In this document: positions 52,552 through 64,000 of the stretch, piece after piece | Layout: each line of letters opens with the position of its first letter | How positions within the stretch are numbered: position 1 is the stretch's first letter | Assembly (NCBI GenBank): GCA_964036195.1 | Contig: CAXIWS010000476.1 | Span: forward strand, 124,001 to 188,000 | DNA from: Sphaerolaimus hirsutus | Taxonomy: Eukaryota > Nematoda > Chromadorea > Monhysterida > Sphaerolaimidae | Direction of reading: 5' to 3' | DNA: 64,000 bases | The notes under the pieces: model-generated | The model's database searches: none | The model's input: only the letters and a program-made list of their open reading frames with translations | What the model was told of the DNA's origin: nothing | Position numbers and translations under genes: made by a program

Positions 52552-54254
52552 AATCACGATTCACACCTTAACCATTCTTGGCAAAGGTGGTAGACATGCA
52601 CCATTGCGTAGCTGAGATTGTGTTCTATCAAAATCTACAAACGTTTTGGTGTGTTTGCCATAGCCACTTTATACCTAAGAAACAAAAACGTGAATAAATG
52701 TCAATTCTGGCTGATTGAATCACGATTCACGCCTTAACCATTCTTGGCAAAGGTGGTAGACATGCACCATTGCGTAGCTGAGATTGTGTTCTATCAAAAT
52801 CTACAAACGTGTTGGTGTGTTTGCCATAGCCACTTTATACCTAAGAAACAAAAACATGAATAAATGTCAATTCTGGCCGATTGAATCATGATTCACGCCT
52901 TAACCATTATTGGGAAAGGTGGTGGACATGCACCGTTGCGTAGCTGAGATTGTGCTCTATCAAAATCTACAAACGTTTTGGTGTGTTTGCCATAGCCACT
53001 TTATACCTAAGGAACAAAAACGTGAATAAATGTCAATTCTGGCCGATTGAATCACAATTCACGCCTTAACCATTCTTGGGAAAGGTGGTAGACATGCACC
53101 ATTGCGTAGCTGAGATTGTGTTCTATCAAAATCTACAAACGTTTTGGTGTGTTTGCCATAGCCACTTTATACCTAAGAAACAAAAACATGAATAAATGTC
53201 AATTCTGGCCGATTGAATCATGATTCACGCCTTAACCATTATTGGGAAAGGTGGTGGACATGCACCGTTGCGTAGCTGAGATTGTGCTCTATCAAAATCT
53301 ACAAACGTTTTGGTGTGTTTGCCATAGCCACTTTATACCTAAGGAACAAAAACGTGAATAAATGTCAATTCTGGCCGATTGAATCACAATTCACGCCTTA
53401 ACCATTCTTGGGAAAGGTGGTAGACATGCACCATTGCGTAGCTGAGATTGTGCTCTATCAAAATCTACAAATGTTTTGGTGTGTTTGCCATAACCACTTT
53501 ATACCTAAGAAACAAAAACGTGAATAAATGTCAATTCTGGCCAATTGAATCACGATTCCTGCCTTAACCATTCTTGGGAAAGGTGGTAGACATGCACCGT
53601 TGCGTAGCTGAGATTGTGCTCTATCAAAATCTACAAACGTTTTGGTGTGTTTGCCATAGCCACTTTATACCTAAGAAACAAAATCGTGAATAAATGTCAA
53701 TTCTGGCTGATTGAATCACAATTCATTCCTTGACCATTCTTGGGAAAGGTGGTAGACATGAACCGTTGCGTAGCTAATATTGTGCTCTATCAAAATCTAC
53801 AAACGTTTTGGTGTGTTTGCCATAGCCACTTTATACCTAAGAAACAAAATTGTGAATAAATGTCAATTCTGGCCGATTGAATCACGATTCACGCCTTAAC
53901 CATTCTTGGGAAAGGTGGTAGACATGCAAAGTTGCGTAGCTGAGATTGTGCTCTATCAAAATCTACAAACGTTTTGGTGTGTTTGCCATAGCCACTTTAT
54001 AACTAAGAAACAAAAACGTGAAGAAATGTCTATTCTGGCCGATTGAATCACGATTCACGCCTTAACCATTCTTGGGAAAGGTGGTAGACATGCACCATTG
54101 CGTAGCTGAGATTGTGTTCTATCAAAATCTACAAACGTTTTGGTGTGTTTGCCATAGCCACTTTATACCTAAGAAACAAAAACTTGAATACATGTCAATT
54201 CTGGCCGATTGAATCACGATTCACACCTTAACCATTCTTGGGAAGGGTGGTAGA
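52547..54254 (+). repeat. Satellite array between element 2 and the inversion
   Basis: About ten monomers in + orientation. Two pairs of monomers (52840-53060 and 53180-53390) carry the aaGgaacaaaaacg and ggtGgacatg variants; the first of these is common in the inverted right block, so sequence variants are shared across the orientation switch. Confidence 0.96.
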
Positions 54255-54264
54255 CCACCATTCC
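54241..54264. other. Inversion junction with imperfect palindrome
   Basis: GGAAGGGTGG (54241-54250), TAGA, then CCACCATTCC (54255-54264): 10-bp arms with one mismatch around a 4-nt loop. To the left the satellite reads on the + strand; to the right it reads on the minus strand. The first inverted monomer is shortened by two internal deletions: from CCACCATTCC it jumps to GTGAATCGTGA and then to ACAAGTTTTTG. This looks like a fold-back join repaired with loss. Confidence 0.88.
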
Positions 54265-57200
54265 GTGAATCGTGAACAAGTTTTTGTTTCTTAAGTATAA
54301 AGTGGCTATAGCAAACACACCAAAACGTTTGTAGATTTTGATACAGCACAATCTCAGCTACGCAACGGTGCATGTCTACCACCTTTCCCAAGAATGGTTA
54401 AGGCGTGAATCGTGATTCAATCGGCCAGAATTGACATTTATCCACGTTTTTGTTTCTTAGGTATAAAGTGGCTATGGCAAACACACCAAAACATTTGTAG
54501 ATTGAGATAGAGCACAATCTCAGCTACGCAACGGTGCATGTCTACCACCTTTCCCAAGAATGGTTAAGGCGTGAATCATGATTCAATCGGCCAGAATTGA
54601 CATTTATTCACGTTTTTGTTTCTTCGGTATAAAGTGGCTATGGCAAACACACCAAAACATTTGTAGATTGTGATAGAGCACAATCTCAGCTACGCAACGG
54701 TGCATGTATACCACTATTCCCCAAGAATAGTTAAGGCGTGAATCATGATTCAATCGGCCAGAAGTGACATTTATTCACATTTTTGTTTCTTAGGTATAAA
54801 GTGGCTATGGCAAACACACCAAAATGTTTGTAGATTTTGATAGAGCACAACTTCAGCTACTCAACTTTGCATGTCTACTACCTTTCCCAAGAATGGTTAA
54901 GGCATGAATCGTGATTCAATCGGCCAGAATTGACATTTGTTCACAGTTATGTTTCTTAGGTAAAAAGTGGCTATGGCAAACACACCAAAACGTTTGTAGA
55001 TTTTGATAGAGCACAATATTAGCTACGCAACGGTGCATGTCTACCACCTTTCCCAAGAATGGTCAAGGCATGAATCGTGATTCAATCGGCCAGAATTGAC
55101 ATTTATTCACATTTTTGTTTCTTAGGTATAAAGTGGCTATGGCAAACACACCAAAACATTTGTAGATTTTGATAGAGCACAATCTCAGCTACGCAACGGT
55201 GCATGTCTACCACCTTTCCCAAGAATGGTTAAGGCGTGAATCGTGATTCAATCGGCCAGAATTGACATTTATTCACGTTGTTGTTTCTTAGGTATAAAGT
55301 GGCTATGGCAAACACACCAAAACATGTGTAGATTTTGATAGAGCACAATCTCAGCTACGCAACGGTGCATGTCTACCACCTTTCCCAAGAATGGTTAAGG
55401 CGTGAATCGTGATTCAATCGGCCAGAATTGACATTTATTCACGTTTTTGTTTCTTAGGTATAAAGTGGCTATGGCAAACACACCAAAACATTTGTAGATT
55501 TTGATAGAGCACAATCTCAGCTACACAATGATGCATGTCTACAACCTTTCCCAAGAATAGTTAAGGCAGGAATCGTGATTCAATTGGCCAGAATTGACAT
55601 TTTTTCACATTTTTGTTTCTTAGGTATAAAGTGGCTATGGCAAACACACCAAAACATTTGTAGATTTTGATAGAGCACAATCTCAGCTACACAACGGTGC
55701 ATGTCTACCACCTTTCCCAAGAATGGTTAAGGCGTGAATTGTGATTCAATCGGCCAGAATTGACATTTATTCACGTTTTTGTTCCTTAGGTATAAAGTGG
55801 CTATAGCAAACACACCGAAACGTTTGTAGATTTTGATAGAGCACAATCTCAGCTAGGCAACGGTGCATGTCTACCACCTTTCCCAAGAATGGTTAAGGCG
55901 TGAATTGTGATTCAATCAGCCAGAATTGACATTTATCCACGTTTTTGTTTCTTAGGTATAAAGTGGCTATGGCAAACACACAAAAACATTTGTAGATTTT
56001 GATAGAGCACAATCTCAGCTAGGCAACGGTGCATGTCTACCACCTTTCCCAAGAATGGTTAAGGCGTGAATCGTGATTAAATCGGCCAGAATTGACATTT
56101 ATCCACGTTTTTGTTTCTTAGGTATAAAGTGGCTATGGCAAACACACCAAAACATTTGTAGATTTTGATAGAGCACAATCTCAGCTACGCAACGGTGCAT
56201 GTCTACCACCTTTCCCAAGAATGGTTAAGGCGTGAATCATGACTCAATCGGCCAGAATTGACATTTATTCACGTTTTTGTTCCTTAGGTATAAAGTGGCT
56301 ATAGCAAACACACCGAAACGTTTGTAGATTTTTATAGAGCACAATCTCAGCTAGGCAACGGTGCATGTCTACCACCTTTCCCAAGAATGGTTAAGGCGTG
56401 AATCGTGATTCAATCGGCCAGAATTGACATTTATTCACGTTTTTGTTTCTTAGGTATAAAGTGGCTATGGAAAAAACACCGAAACGTTTGTAGATTTTGA
56501 TAGAGCACAATCTCAGCTAGGCAACGGTGCATGTCTACCACCTTTCCCAAGAATGGTTAAGGTGTGAATCGTGATTCAATCGGCCAGAATTGACATTTAT
56601 TCACGTTTTTGTTCCTTAGGTATAAAGTGGCTATAGCAAACACACCAAAACGTTTGTAGATTTTGATAGAGCACAACCTCAGCTACGCAACGGTGCATGT
56701 CTACCACCTTTCCCAAGAATGGTTAAGGCGTGAATCATGATTCAATCGGCCAGAATTGACATTTATTCACGTTTTTGTTCCTTAGGTATAAAGTGGCTAT
56801 AGCAAACACACCGAAACGTTTGTAGATTTTTATAGAGCACAATCTCAGCTAGGCAACGGTGCATGTCTACCACCTTTCCCAATAATGGTTAAGGCGTGAA
56901 TCGTGATTCAATCGGCCAGAATTGACATTTATTCACGTTTTTGTTCCTTAGGTATAAAGTGGCTATAGCAAACACACCAAAACGTTTGTAGATTTTGATA
57001 GAGCACAACCTCAGCTAGGCAACGGTGTATGTCTACCACCTTTCCCAAGAATGGTTAAGGCGTGAATCGTGATTCAATCGGCCAGAATTGACATTTATTC
57101 ACGTTTTTGTTTCTTAGGTATAAAGTGGCTATGGCAAACACACTGAAACGTTTGTAGATTTTGATAGAGCACAATCTCAGCTAGGCAACGGTGCATGTCT

Positions 57201-60200
57201 ACCACCTTTCCCAAGAATGGTTAAGGCGTGAATCATGATTCAATCGGCCAGAATTGACATTTTTTCACGTTTTTGTTCTCAGGTATAAAGTGGCTATAGC
57301 AAACAAACCGAAACGTTTGTAGATTTTAATAGAGCACAACCTCAGCTACGCAACGGTGCATGTCTACCACCTTTCCCAAGAATGGTTAAGGCGTTAATTG
57401 TGATTCAATCAGCCAGAATTGACATTTATTCACGTTTTTGTTCCTTAGGTATAAAGTGGCTATAGCAAACACACCGAAACGTTTGTAGATTTTGATAGAG
57501 CACAATGTCAGCTAGGCAACGGTGCATGTCTACCACCTTTCCCAAGAATGGTTAAGGCGTGAATCGTGATTATATCGGCCAGAATTGACATTTATTCACG
57601 TTTTTGTTCCTTAGGTATAAAGTGGCTATAGCAAACACACCGAAACGTTTGTAGATTTTGATAGAGCACAATCTCAGCTAGGCAACGGTGTATGTCTACC
57701 ACCTTTCCCAAGAATGGTTAAGGCGTGAATCGTGATTCAATCAGCCAGAATTGACATTTATTCACATTTTTGTTTCTTAGGTATAAAGTATCTATGGCAA
57801 ACACACCAAAACATTTGTAGATTTTGATAGAGCACAATCTCAGCTACGCAACGGTGCATGTCTACCACCTTTCCCAAGAATGGTTAAGGCGTGAATCGTG
57901 ATTCAATCGGCCAGAATTGACATTTATTCACGTTTTTGTTTCTTAGGTATAAAGTGGCTATGGCAAACACACTGAAACGTTTGTAGATTTTGATAGAGCA
58001 CAATCTCAGCTAGGCAACGGTGCATGTCTACCACCTTTCCCAAGAATGGTTAAGGCGTGAATCATGATTCAATCGGCCAGAATTGACATTTATTCACGTT
58101 TTTGTTCTCAGGTATAAAGTGGCTATAGCAAACAAACCGAAACGTTTGTAGATTTTAATAGAGCACAACCTCAGCTACGCAACGGTGCATGTCTACCACC
58201 TTTCCCAAGAATGGTTAAGGCGTGAATTGTGATTCAATCAGCCAGAATTGACATTTATTCACGTTTTTGTTCCTTAGGTATAAAGTGGCTATAGCAAACA
58301 CACCGAAACGTTTGTAGATTTTGATAGAGCACAATGTCAGCTAGGCAACGGTGCATGTCTACCACCTTTCCCAAGAATGGTCAAGGCGTGAATCGTGATT
58401 CAATCGGCCAGAATTGACATTTATTCACATTTTTGTTTCTTAGGTATAAAGTGGCTATGGCAAACACACCAAAACATTTGTAGATTTTGATAGAGCACAA
58501 TCTCAGCTACGCAACGGTGCATGTCTACCACCTTTCCCAAGAATGGTTAAGGCGTGAATCGTGATTCAATTGGCCAGAATTGACATTTATTCACATTTTT
58601 GTTTCTTAGGTATAAAGTGGCTATGGCAAACACACCAAAACATTTGTAGATTTTGATAGAGCACAATCTCAGCTATGCAACGGTGCATGTCTACCACCTT
58701 TCCCAAGAATGGTTAAGGCGTGAATCGTGATTCAATCGGCCAGAATTGACATTTATTCACGTTTTTGTTCCTTAGGTATAAAGTGGCTATAGCAAACACA
58801 CCGAAACGTTTGTAGATTTTGATAGAGCACAATCTCAGCTAGGCAATGGTGCATGTCTACCACCTTTCCCAAAAATGGTTAAGGCGTGAATCGTGATTCA
58901 ATCGGCCAGAATTGACATTTATTCACGTTTTTGTTCCTTAGGTATAAAGTGGCTATAGCAATCACACCGAAACGTTTGTAGATTTTGATAGAGCACAACC
59001 TCAGCTACACAACGGTGCATGTCTACCACCTTTCCCAAGAATGGTTAAGGCGTGAATCGTGATTCAATCGGCCAGAATTGACATTTATTCACATTTTTGT
59101 TTCTTAGGTATAAAGTGGCTATGGCAAACACACCAAAACATTTGTAGATTTTGATAGAGCACAATCTCAGCTACGCAACGGTGCATGTCTACCACCTTTC
59201 CCAAGAATGGTTAAGGCGTGAATCGTGATTCAATCGGCCAGAATTGACATTTATTCACGTTTTTGTTCCTTAGGTATAAAGTGGCTATAGCAAACACACC
59301 GAAACGTTTGTAGATTTTGATAGAGCACAATCTCAGCTAGGCAACGGTGCATGTCTACCACCTTTCCCAAGAATGGTTAAGGCGTGAATCGTGATTCAAT
59401 CGGCCAGAATTGACATTTATTCACGTTTTTGTTCCTTAGGTATAAAGTGGCTATAGCAAACACACCAAAACGTTTGTAGATTTTGATAGAGCACAACCTC
59501 AGCTACGCAACGGTGCATGTCTACCACCTTTCCCAAGAATGGTTAAGGCGTGAATCGTGATTCAATCGGCCAGAATTGACATTTATTCACATTTTTGTTT
59601 CTTAGGTATAAAGTGGCTATGGCAAACACACCAAAACATTTGTAGATTTTGATAGAGCACAATCTCAGCTACGCAACGGTGCATGTCTACCAGCTTTCCC
59701 AAGAATGGTTAAGGCGTGAATCGTGATTCAATCGGCCAGAATTGACATTTATTCACGTTTTTGTTTCTTAGGTATAAAGTGGCTATGGAAAACACACCAA
59801 AACATTTGTAGATTTTGATAGAGCACAACCTCAGCTACGCAACGGTGCATGTCTACCACCATTCCCCAATAATGGTCAAGGCATGGATCGTGATTCAATC
59901 GGCCAGAATTGACATTTATTCACATTTTTGTTTCTCAGGTATAAAGTGGCTATGGCAATAACATCAAACGTTTATAGATTTTGATAGAGCACAATCTCAG
60001 CTACGCAACTTTGCATGTCTACCACCTTTCCCAAGAATGGTTAAGGTGTGAATCGTGATTCAATCATCCAGAATTGACATTTATTCACGTTTTTGTTCCT
60101 TAGGTATAAAGTGGCTATAGCAAACACACCAAAACATTTGTAGATTTTGATAGAGCACAATCTCAGCTACGCAACTTTGCATGTCTACCACCTTTCCCAA

Positions 60201-63200
60201 GAATGGTTAAGGCGTGAATCGTGATTCAATCGGCCAGAATTGACATTTATTCAAGTTTTTGTTTCTTAGGTATAAAGTGGCTATAGCAAACACACCAAAA
60301 CGTTTCTAGATTTTGATACAGCACAATCTCAGCTACGCAACCTTGCATGTCTATCACTTTTCCCAAGAATGGTTAAGGCGTGAATCGTGATTCAATTGGC
60401 CAGAATTGACATTTATTCACGTTTTTGTTTCTTAGGTATAAAGTGGCTATGGCAAACACACCAAAACATTTGTAGATTGTGATAGAGCACAATCTCAGCT
60501 ACGCAACGGTGCATGTCTACCACTTTTCCCAAGAATGGTTAAGGCGTGAATCATGATTCAATCGGCCAGAATTGACATTTCTTCATGTTTTTGTTTCTTA
60601 TGTATAAAGTGGCTATAGCAAACACACCGAAACGTTTGTAGATTTTGATAGAGCACAATCTCAGCTAGGCAATGGTGCATGTCTACCACCTTTCCCAAGA
60701 ATGGTTAAGGCGTGAATCGTGATTCAATCGGCCAGAATTGACATTTATTCACGTTTTTGTTCCTTAGGTATAAAGTGGCTATAGCAATCACACCGAAACG
60801 TTTGTTGATTTTGATAGAGCACAACCTCAGCTACACAACGGTGCATGTCTACCACCTTTCCCAAGAATGGTTAAGGCGTGAATCGTGATTCAATCGGCCA
60901 GAATTGACATTTATTCAAGTTTTTGTTTCTTAGGTATAAAGTGGCTATGGCAAACACACCAAAACATTTGTAGATTTTGATAGAGCACAATCTCAGCTAC
61001 GCAACGGTGCATGTCTACCACCTTTCCCAAGAATGGTTAAGGCGTGAATCGTGATTCAATCGGCCAGAATTGACATTTATTCACATTTTTGTTTCTTAGG
61101 TATAAAGTGGCTATGGCAAACACACCAAAACATTTGTAGATTTTGATAGAGCACAATCTCAGCTACGCAACGGTGCATGTCTACCACCTTTCCCAAGAAT
61201 GGTTAAGGCGTGAATCGTGATTCAATCGGCCAGAATTGACATTTATTCACATTTTTGTTTCTTAGGTATAAAGTGGCTATGGCAAACACACCAAAACATT
61301 TGTAGATTTTGATAGAGCACAATCTCAGCTACGCAACGGTGCATGTCTACCACCTTTCCCAAGAATGGTTAAGGCGTGAATCGTGATTCAATCGGCCAGA
61401 ATTGACATTTATTCACGTTTTTGTTCCTTAGGTATAAAGTGGCTATAGCAAACACACCGAAACGTTTGTAGATTTTGATAGAGCACAATCTCAGCTAGGC
61501 AATGGTGCATGTCTACCACCTTTCCCAAGAATGGTTAAGGCGTGAATCGTGATTCAATCGGCCAGAATTGACATTTATTCACGTTTTTGTTCCTTAGGTA
61601 TAAAGTGGCTATAGCAATCACACCGAAACGTTTGTAGATTTTGATAGAGCACAACCTCAGCTACGCAACGGTGCATGTCTACCACCTTTCCCAAGAATGG
61701 TTAAGGCGTGAATCGTGATTCAATCGGCCAGAATTGACATTTATTCACATTTTTGTTTCTTAGGTATAAAGTGGCTATGGCAAACACACCAAAACATTTG
61801 TAGATTTTGATAGAGCACAATCTCAGCTACGCAACGGTGCATGTCTACCACCTTTCCCAAGAATGGTTAAGGCGTGAATCGTGATTCAATCGGCCAGAAT
61901 TGACATTTATTCACGTTTTTGTTCCTTAGGTATAAAGTGGCTATAGCAAACACACCGAAACGTTTGTAGATTTTGATAGAGCACAATCTCAGCTAGGCAA
62001 CGGTGCATGTCTACCACCTTTCCCAAGAATGGTTAAGGCGTGAATTGTGATTCAATCGGCCAGAATTGACATTTATTCACGTTTTTGTTCCTTAGGTATA
62101 AAGTGGCTATAGCAAACACACCAAAACGTTTGTAGATTTTGATAGAGCACAACCTCAGCTACGCAACGGTGCATGTCTACCACCTTTCCCAAGAATGGTT
62201 AAGGCGTGAATCGTGATTCAATCGGCCAGAATTGACATTTATTCACATTTTTGTTTCTTAGGTATAAAGTGGCTATGGCAAACACACCAAAACATTTGTA
62301 GATTTTGATAGAGCACAATCTCAGCTACGCAACGGTGCATGTCTACCAGCTTTCCCAAGAATGGTTAAGGCGTGAATCGTGATTCAATCGGCCAGAATTG
62401 ACATTTATTCACGTTTTTGTTTCTTAGGTATAAAGTGGCTATGGAAACCACACCAAAACATTTGTAGATTTTGATAGAGCACAACCTCAGCTACGCAACG
62501 GTGCATGTCTACCACCATTCCCCAATAATGGTCAAGGCATGGATCGTGATTCAATCGGCCAGAATTGACATTTATTCACATTTTTGTTTCTCAGGTATAA
62601 AGTGGCTATGGCAATAACATCAAACGTTTATAGATTTTGATAGAGCACAATCTCAGCTACGCAACTTTGCATGTCTACCACCTTTCCCAAGAATGGTTAA
62701 GGTGTGAATCGTGATTCAATCATCCAGAATTGACATTTATTCACGTTTTTGTTCCTTAGGTATAAAGTGGCTATAGCAAACACACAAAAACATTTGTAGA
62801 TTTTGATAGAGCACAATCTCAGCTACGCAACTTTGCATGTCTACCACCTTTCCCAAGAATGGTTAAGGCGTGAATCGTGATTCAATCGGCCAGAATTGAC
62901 ATTTATTCAAGTTTTTGTTTCTTAGGTATAAAGTGGCTATAGCAAACACACCAAAACGTTTCTAGATTTTGATACAGCACAATCTCAGCTACGCAACCTT
63001 GCATGTCTACCACTTTTCCCAAGAATGGTTAAGGCGTGAATCGTGATTCAATTGGCCAGAATTGACATTTATTCACGTTTTTGTTTCTTAGGTATAAAGT
63101 GGCTATGGCAAACACACCAAAACATTTGTAGATTGTGATAGAGCACAATCTCAGCTACGCAACGGTGCATGTCTACCACTTTTCCCAAGAATGGTTAAGG

Positions 63201-64000
63201 CGTGAATCATGATTCAATCGGCCAGAATTGACATTTCTTCATGTATTTGTTTCTTATGTATAAAGTGGCTATGGCAAACACACCAAAACGTTTGTAGATT
63301 TTGATAGAGCACAATCTCAGCTACGCAATGATGCATGTCTACCACCTTTCCCAAGAATGGTTAAGGTGTGAATCGTGATTCAATCGGCCAGAATTGACAT
63401 TTATTCACGTTTTTGTTTCTTAGGTATAAAGTGGCTATGGCAAACACACCAAAACATTTGTAGATTTTGATAGAGCACAATCTCAGCTACGCAACAGTGC
63501 ATGTCTACCACCATTCCCCAATAATGGTCAAGGCATGAATCGTGATTCAATCGGCCAGAATTGACATTTATTCACATTTTTGTTTCTTAGGTATAAAGTG
63601 GCTATGGCAAACACACCAAAACATTTGTAGATTTTGATAGAGCACAATCTCAGCTACGCAACGGTGCATGTCTACCACCTTTCCCAAGAATGGTTAAGGC
63701 GTGAATCGTGATTCAATCGGCCAGAATTGACATTTATTCACGTTTTTGTTTCTTAGGTATAAAGTGGCTATGGCAAACACACCAAAACGTTTGTAGATTT
63801 TGATAGAGCACAACCTCAGCTACACAACGGTGCATGTCTACCACCTTTCCCAAGAATGGTTAAGGCGTGAATCGTGATTCAATCGGCCAGAATTGACATT
63901 TATTCAAGTTTTTGTTTCTTAGGTATAAAGTGGCTATGGCAAACACACCAAAACATTTGTAGATTTTGATAGAGCACAATCTCAGCTACGCAACGGTGCA
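54255..64000 (-). repeat. Satellite array in inverted orientation, right block
   Basis: About 58 monomers of the same 166-bp satellite read on the minus strand; landmarks appear as GCATGTCTACCACC, CAAACACACC and TGAATCGTGATTCA. Subfamily variants differ from the left block: ttcCttagg, ctataGcaaac, caccGaaacg and gctaGgcaac are common here and rare or absent at left. The first six or so monomers after the junction (54265-55300) are the most diverged in the window (for example ttcGgtataaag, cttcagctacTcaac, tttGttcacagttatg). The array runs off the right edge. Confidence 0.97.
58690..63266 (-). repeat. 16-mer (2656 bp) higher-order repeat in right block
   Basis: About 58690-60610 recurs at 61346-63266, offset 2656 bp, exactly 16 monomers. 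Markers are ctaccaGcttt, gcatGgatcg at 59881/62537, caataacatcaaacg just after, caatcAtccag, and gttTctagattttgataCagc. A smaller 829-bp offset repeat is seen at 57141/57970 and in the shortened gttctcagg at 57276/58105. Confidence 0.83.

Noticed and set aside
1-64000. Telomeric repeats, rRNA or tRNA genes, and known centromere protein boxes
   Set aside because: I saw no telomere-like short tandem repeat, no rRNA or complete tRNA sequence, and no match to the CENP-B box in the satellite monomer.

Overview
The window is eukaryotic, non-genic repeat DNA, most likely from an invertebrate animal. It contains no host gene that I can support. Two things fill it: a tandem satellite with a monomer of about 166 bp (roughly 230 monomers, about 39 kb), and two full-length, very young LTR retrotransposons of the BEL/Pao superfamily inserted into that satellite. 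Envelope-bearing BEL/Pao elements are best known from nematodes and insects, so a nematode or arthropod is my guess. The sequence does not settle the species.

Layout: 1-22465 satellite in + orientation; 22466-34944 element 1 (12,479 bp, coding on the minus strand); 34945-39977 satellite, same orientation; 39978-52546 element 2 (12,569 bp, also minus strand); 52547-54254 satellite, same orientation; 54255-64000 the same satellite in the opposite orientation. The switch at about 54252 lies in a small imperfect palindrome and is the centre of a very large inverted repeat. The satellite has mosaic higher-order structure: blocks of 3, 4, 5, 10, 16, 21 and 36 monomers are copied within it, recognisable by shared rare variants and one-base deletions.

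Each element has the complete anatomy of an endogenous-retrovirus-like BEL/Pao element: LTRs of 1253 bp (element 1) or 1299 bp (element 2) with TG...CA ends, a perfect 5-bp target duplication (GCCAC; GATTG), an 18-nt primer binding site matching a tRNA-Ser 3' end, a structured leader of about 1.2 kb, and one uninterrupted reading frame. From a shared ATG this frame is exactly 2900 codons in both copies. It encodes Gag (with CCHC knuckles), aspartic protease, reverse transcriptase, RNase H, integrase and an Envelope-like glycoprotein with internal signal peptide, basic cleavage motif, membrane-proximal glycine-rich segment, transmembrane helix and Cys-rich tail. The LTR pairs differ at 1 site (element 1) and at no site that I saw (element 2), so both insertions are recent. 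The two copies differ from each other by a few percent and were therefore separate insertions.

The least expected signals are: an array of about 13 short hairpins with a recurrent loop (RNA sense ACAGGN or CAGA) just upstream of the gag ATG; a separate leader hairpin with a compensatory base-pair change between the copies; the lack of a normal polypurine tract; an Asn in place of the second Asp of the RT YxDD box in both copies; and an Envelope fused in frame to Gag-Pol.
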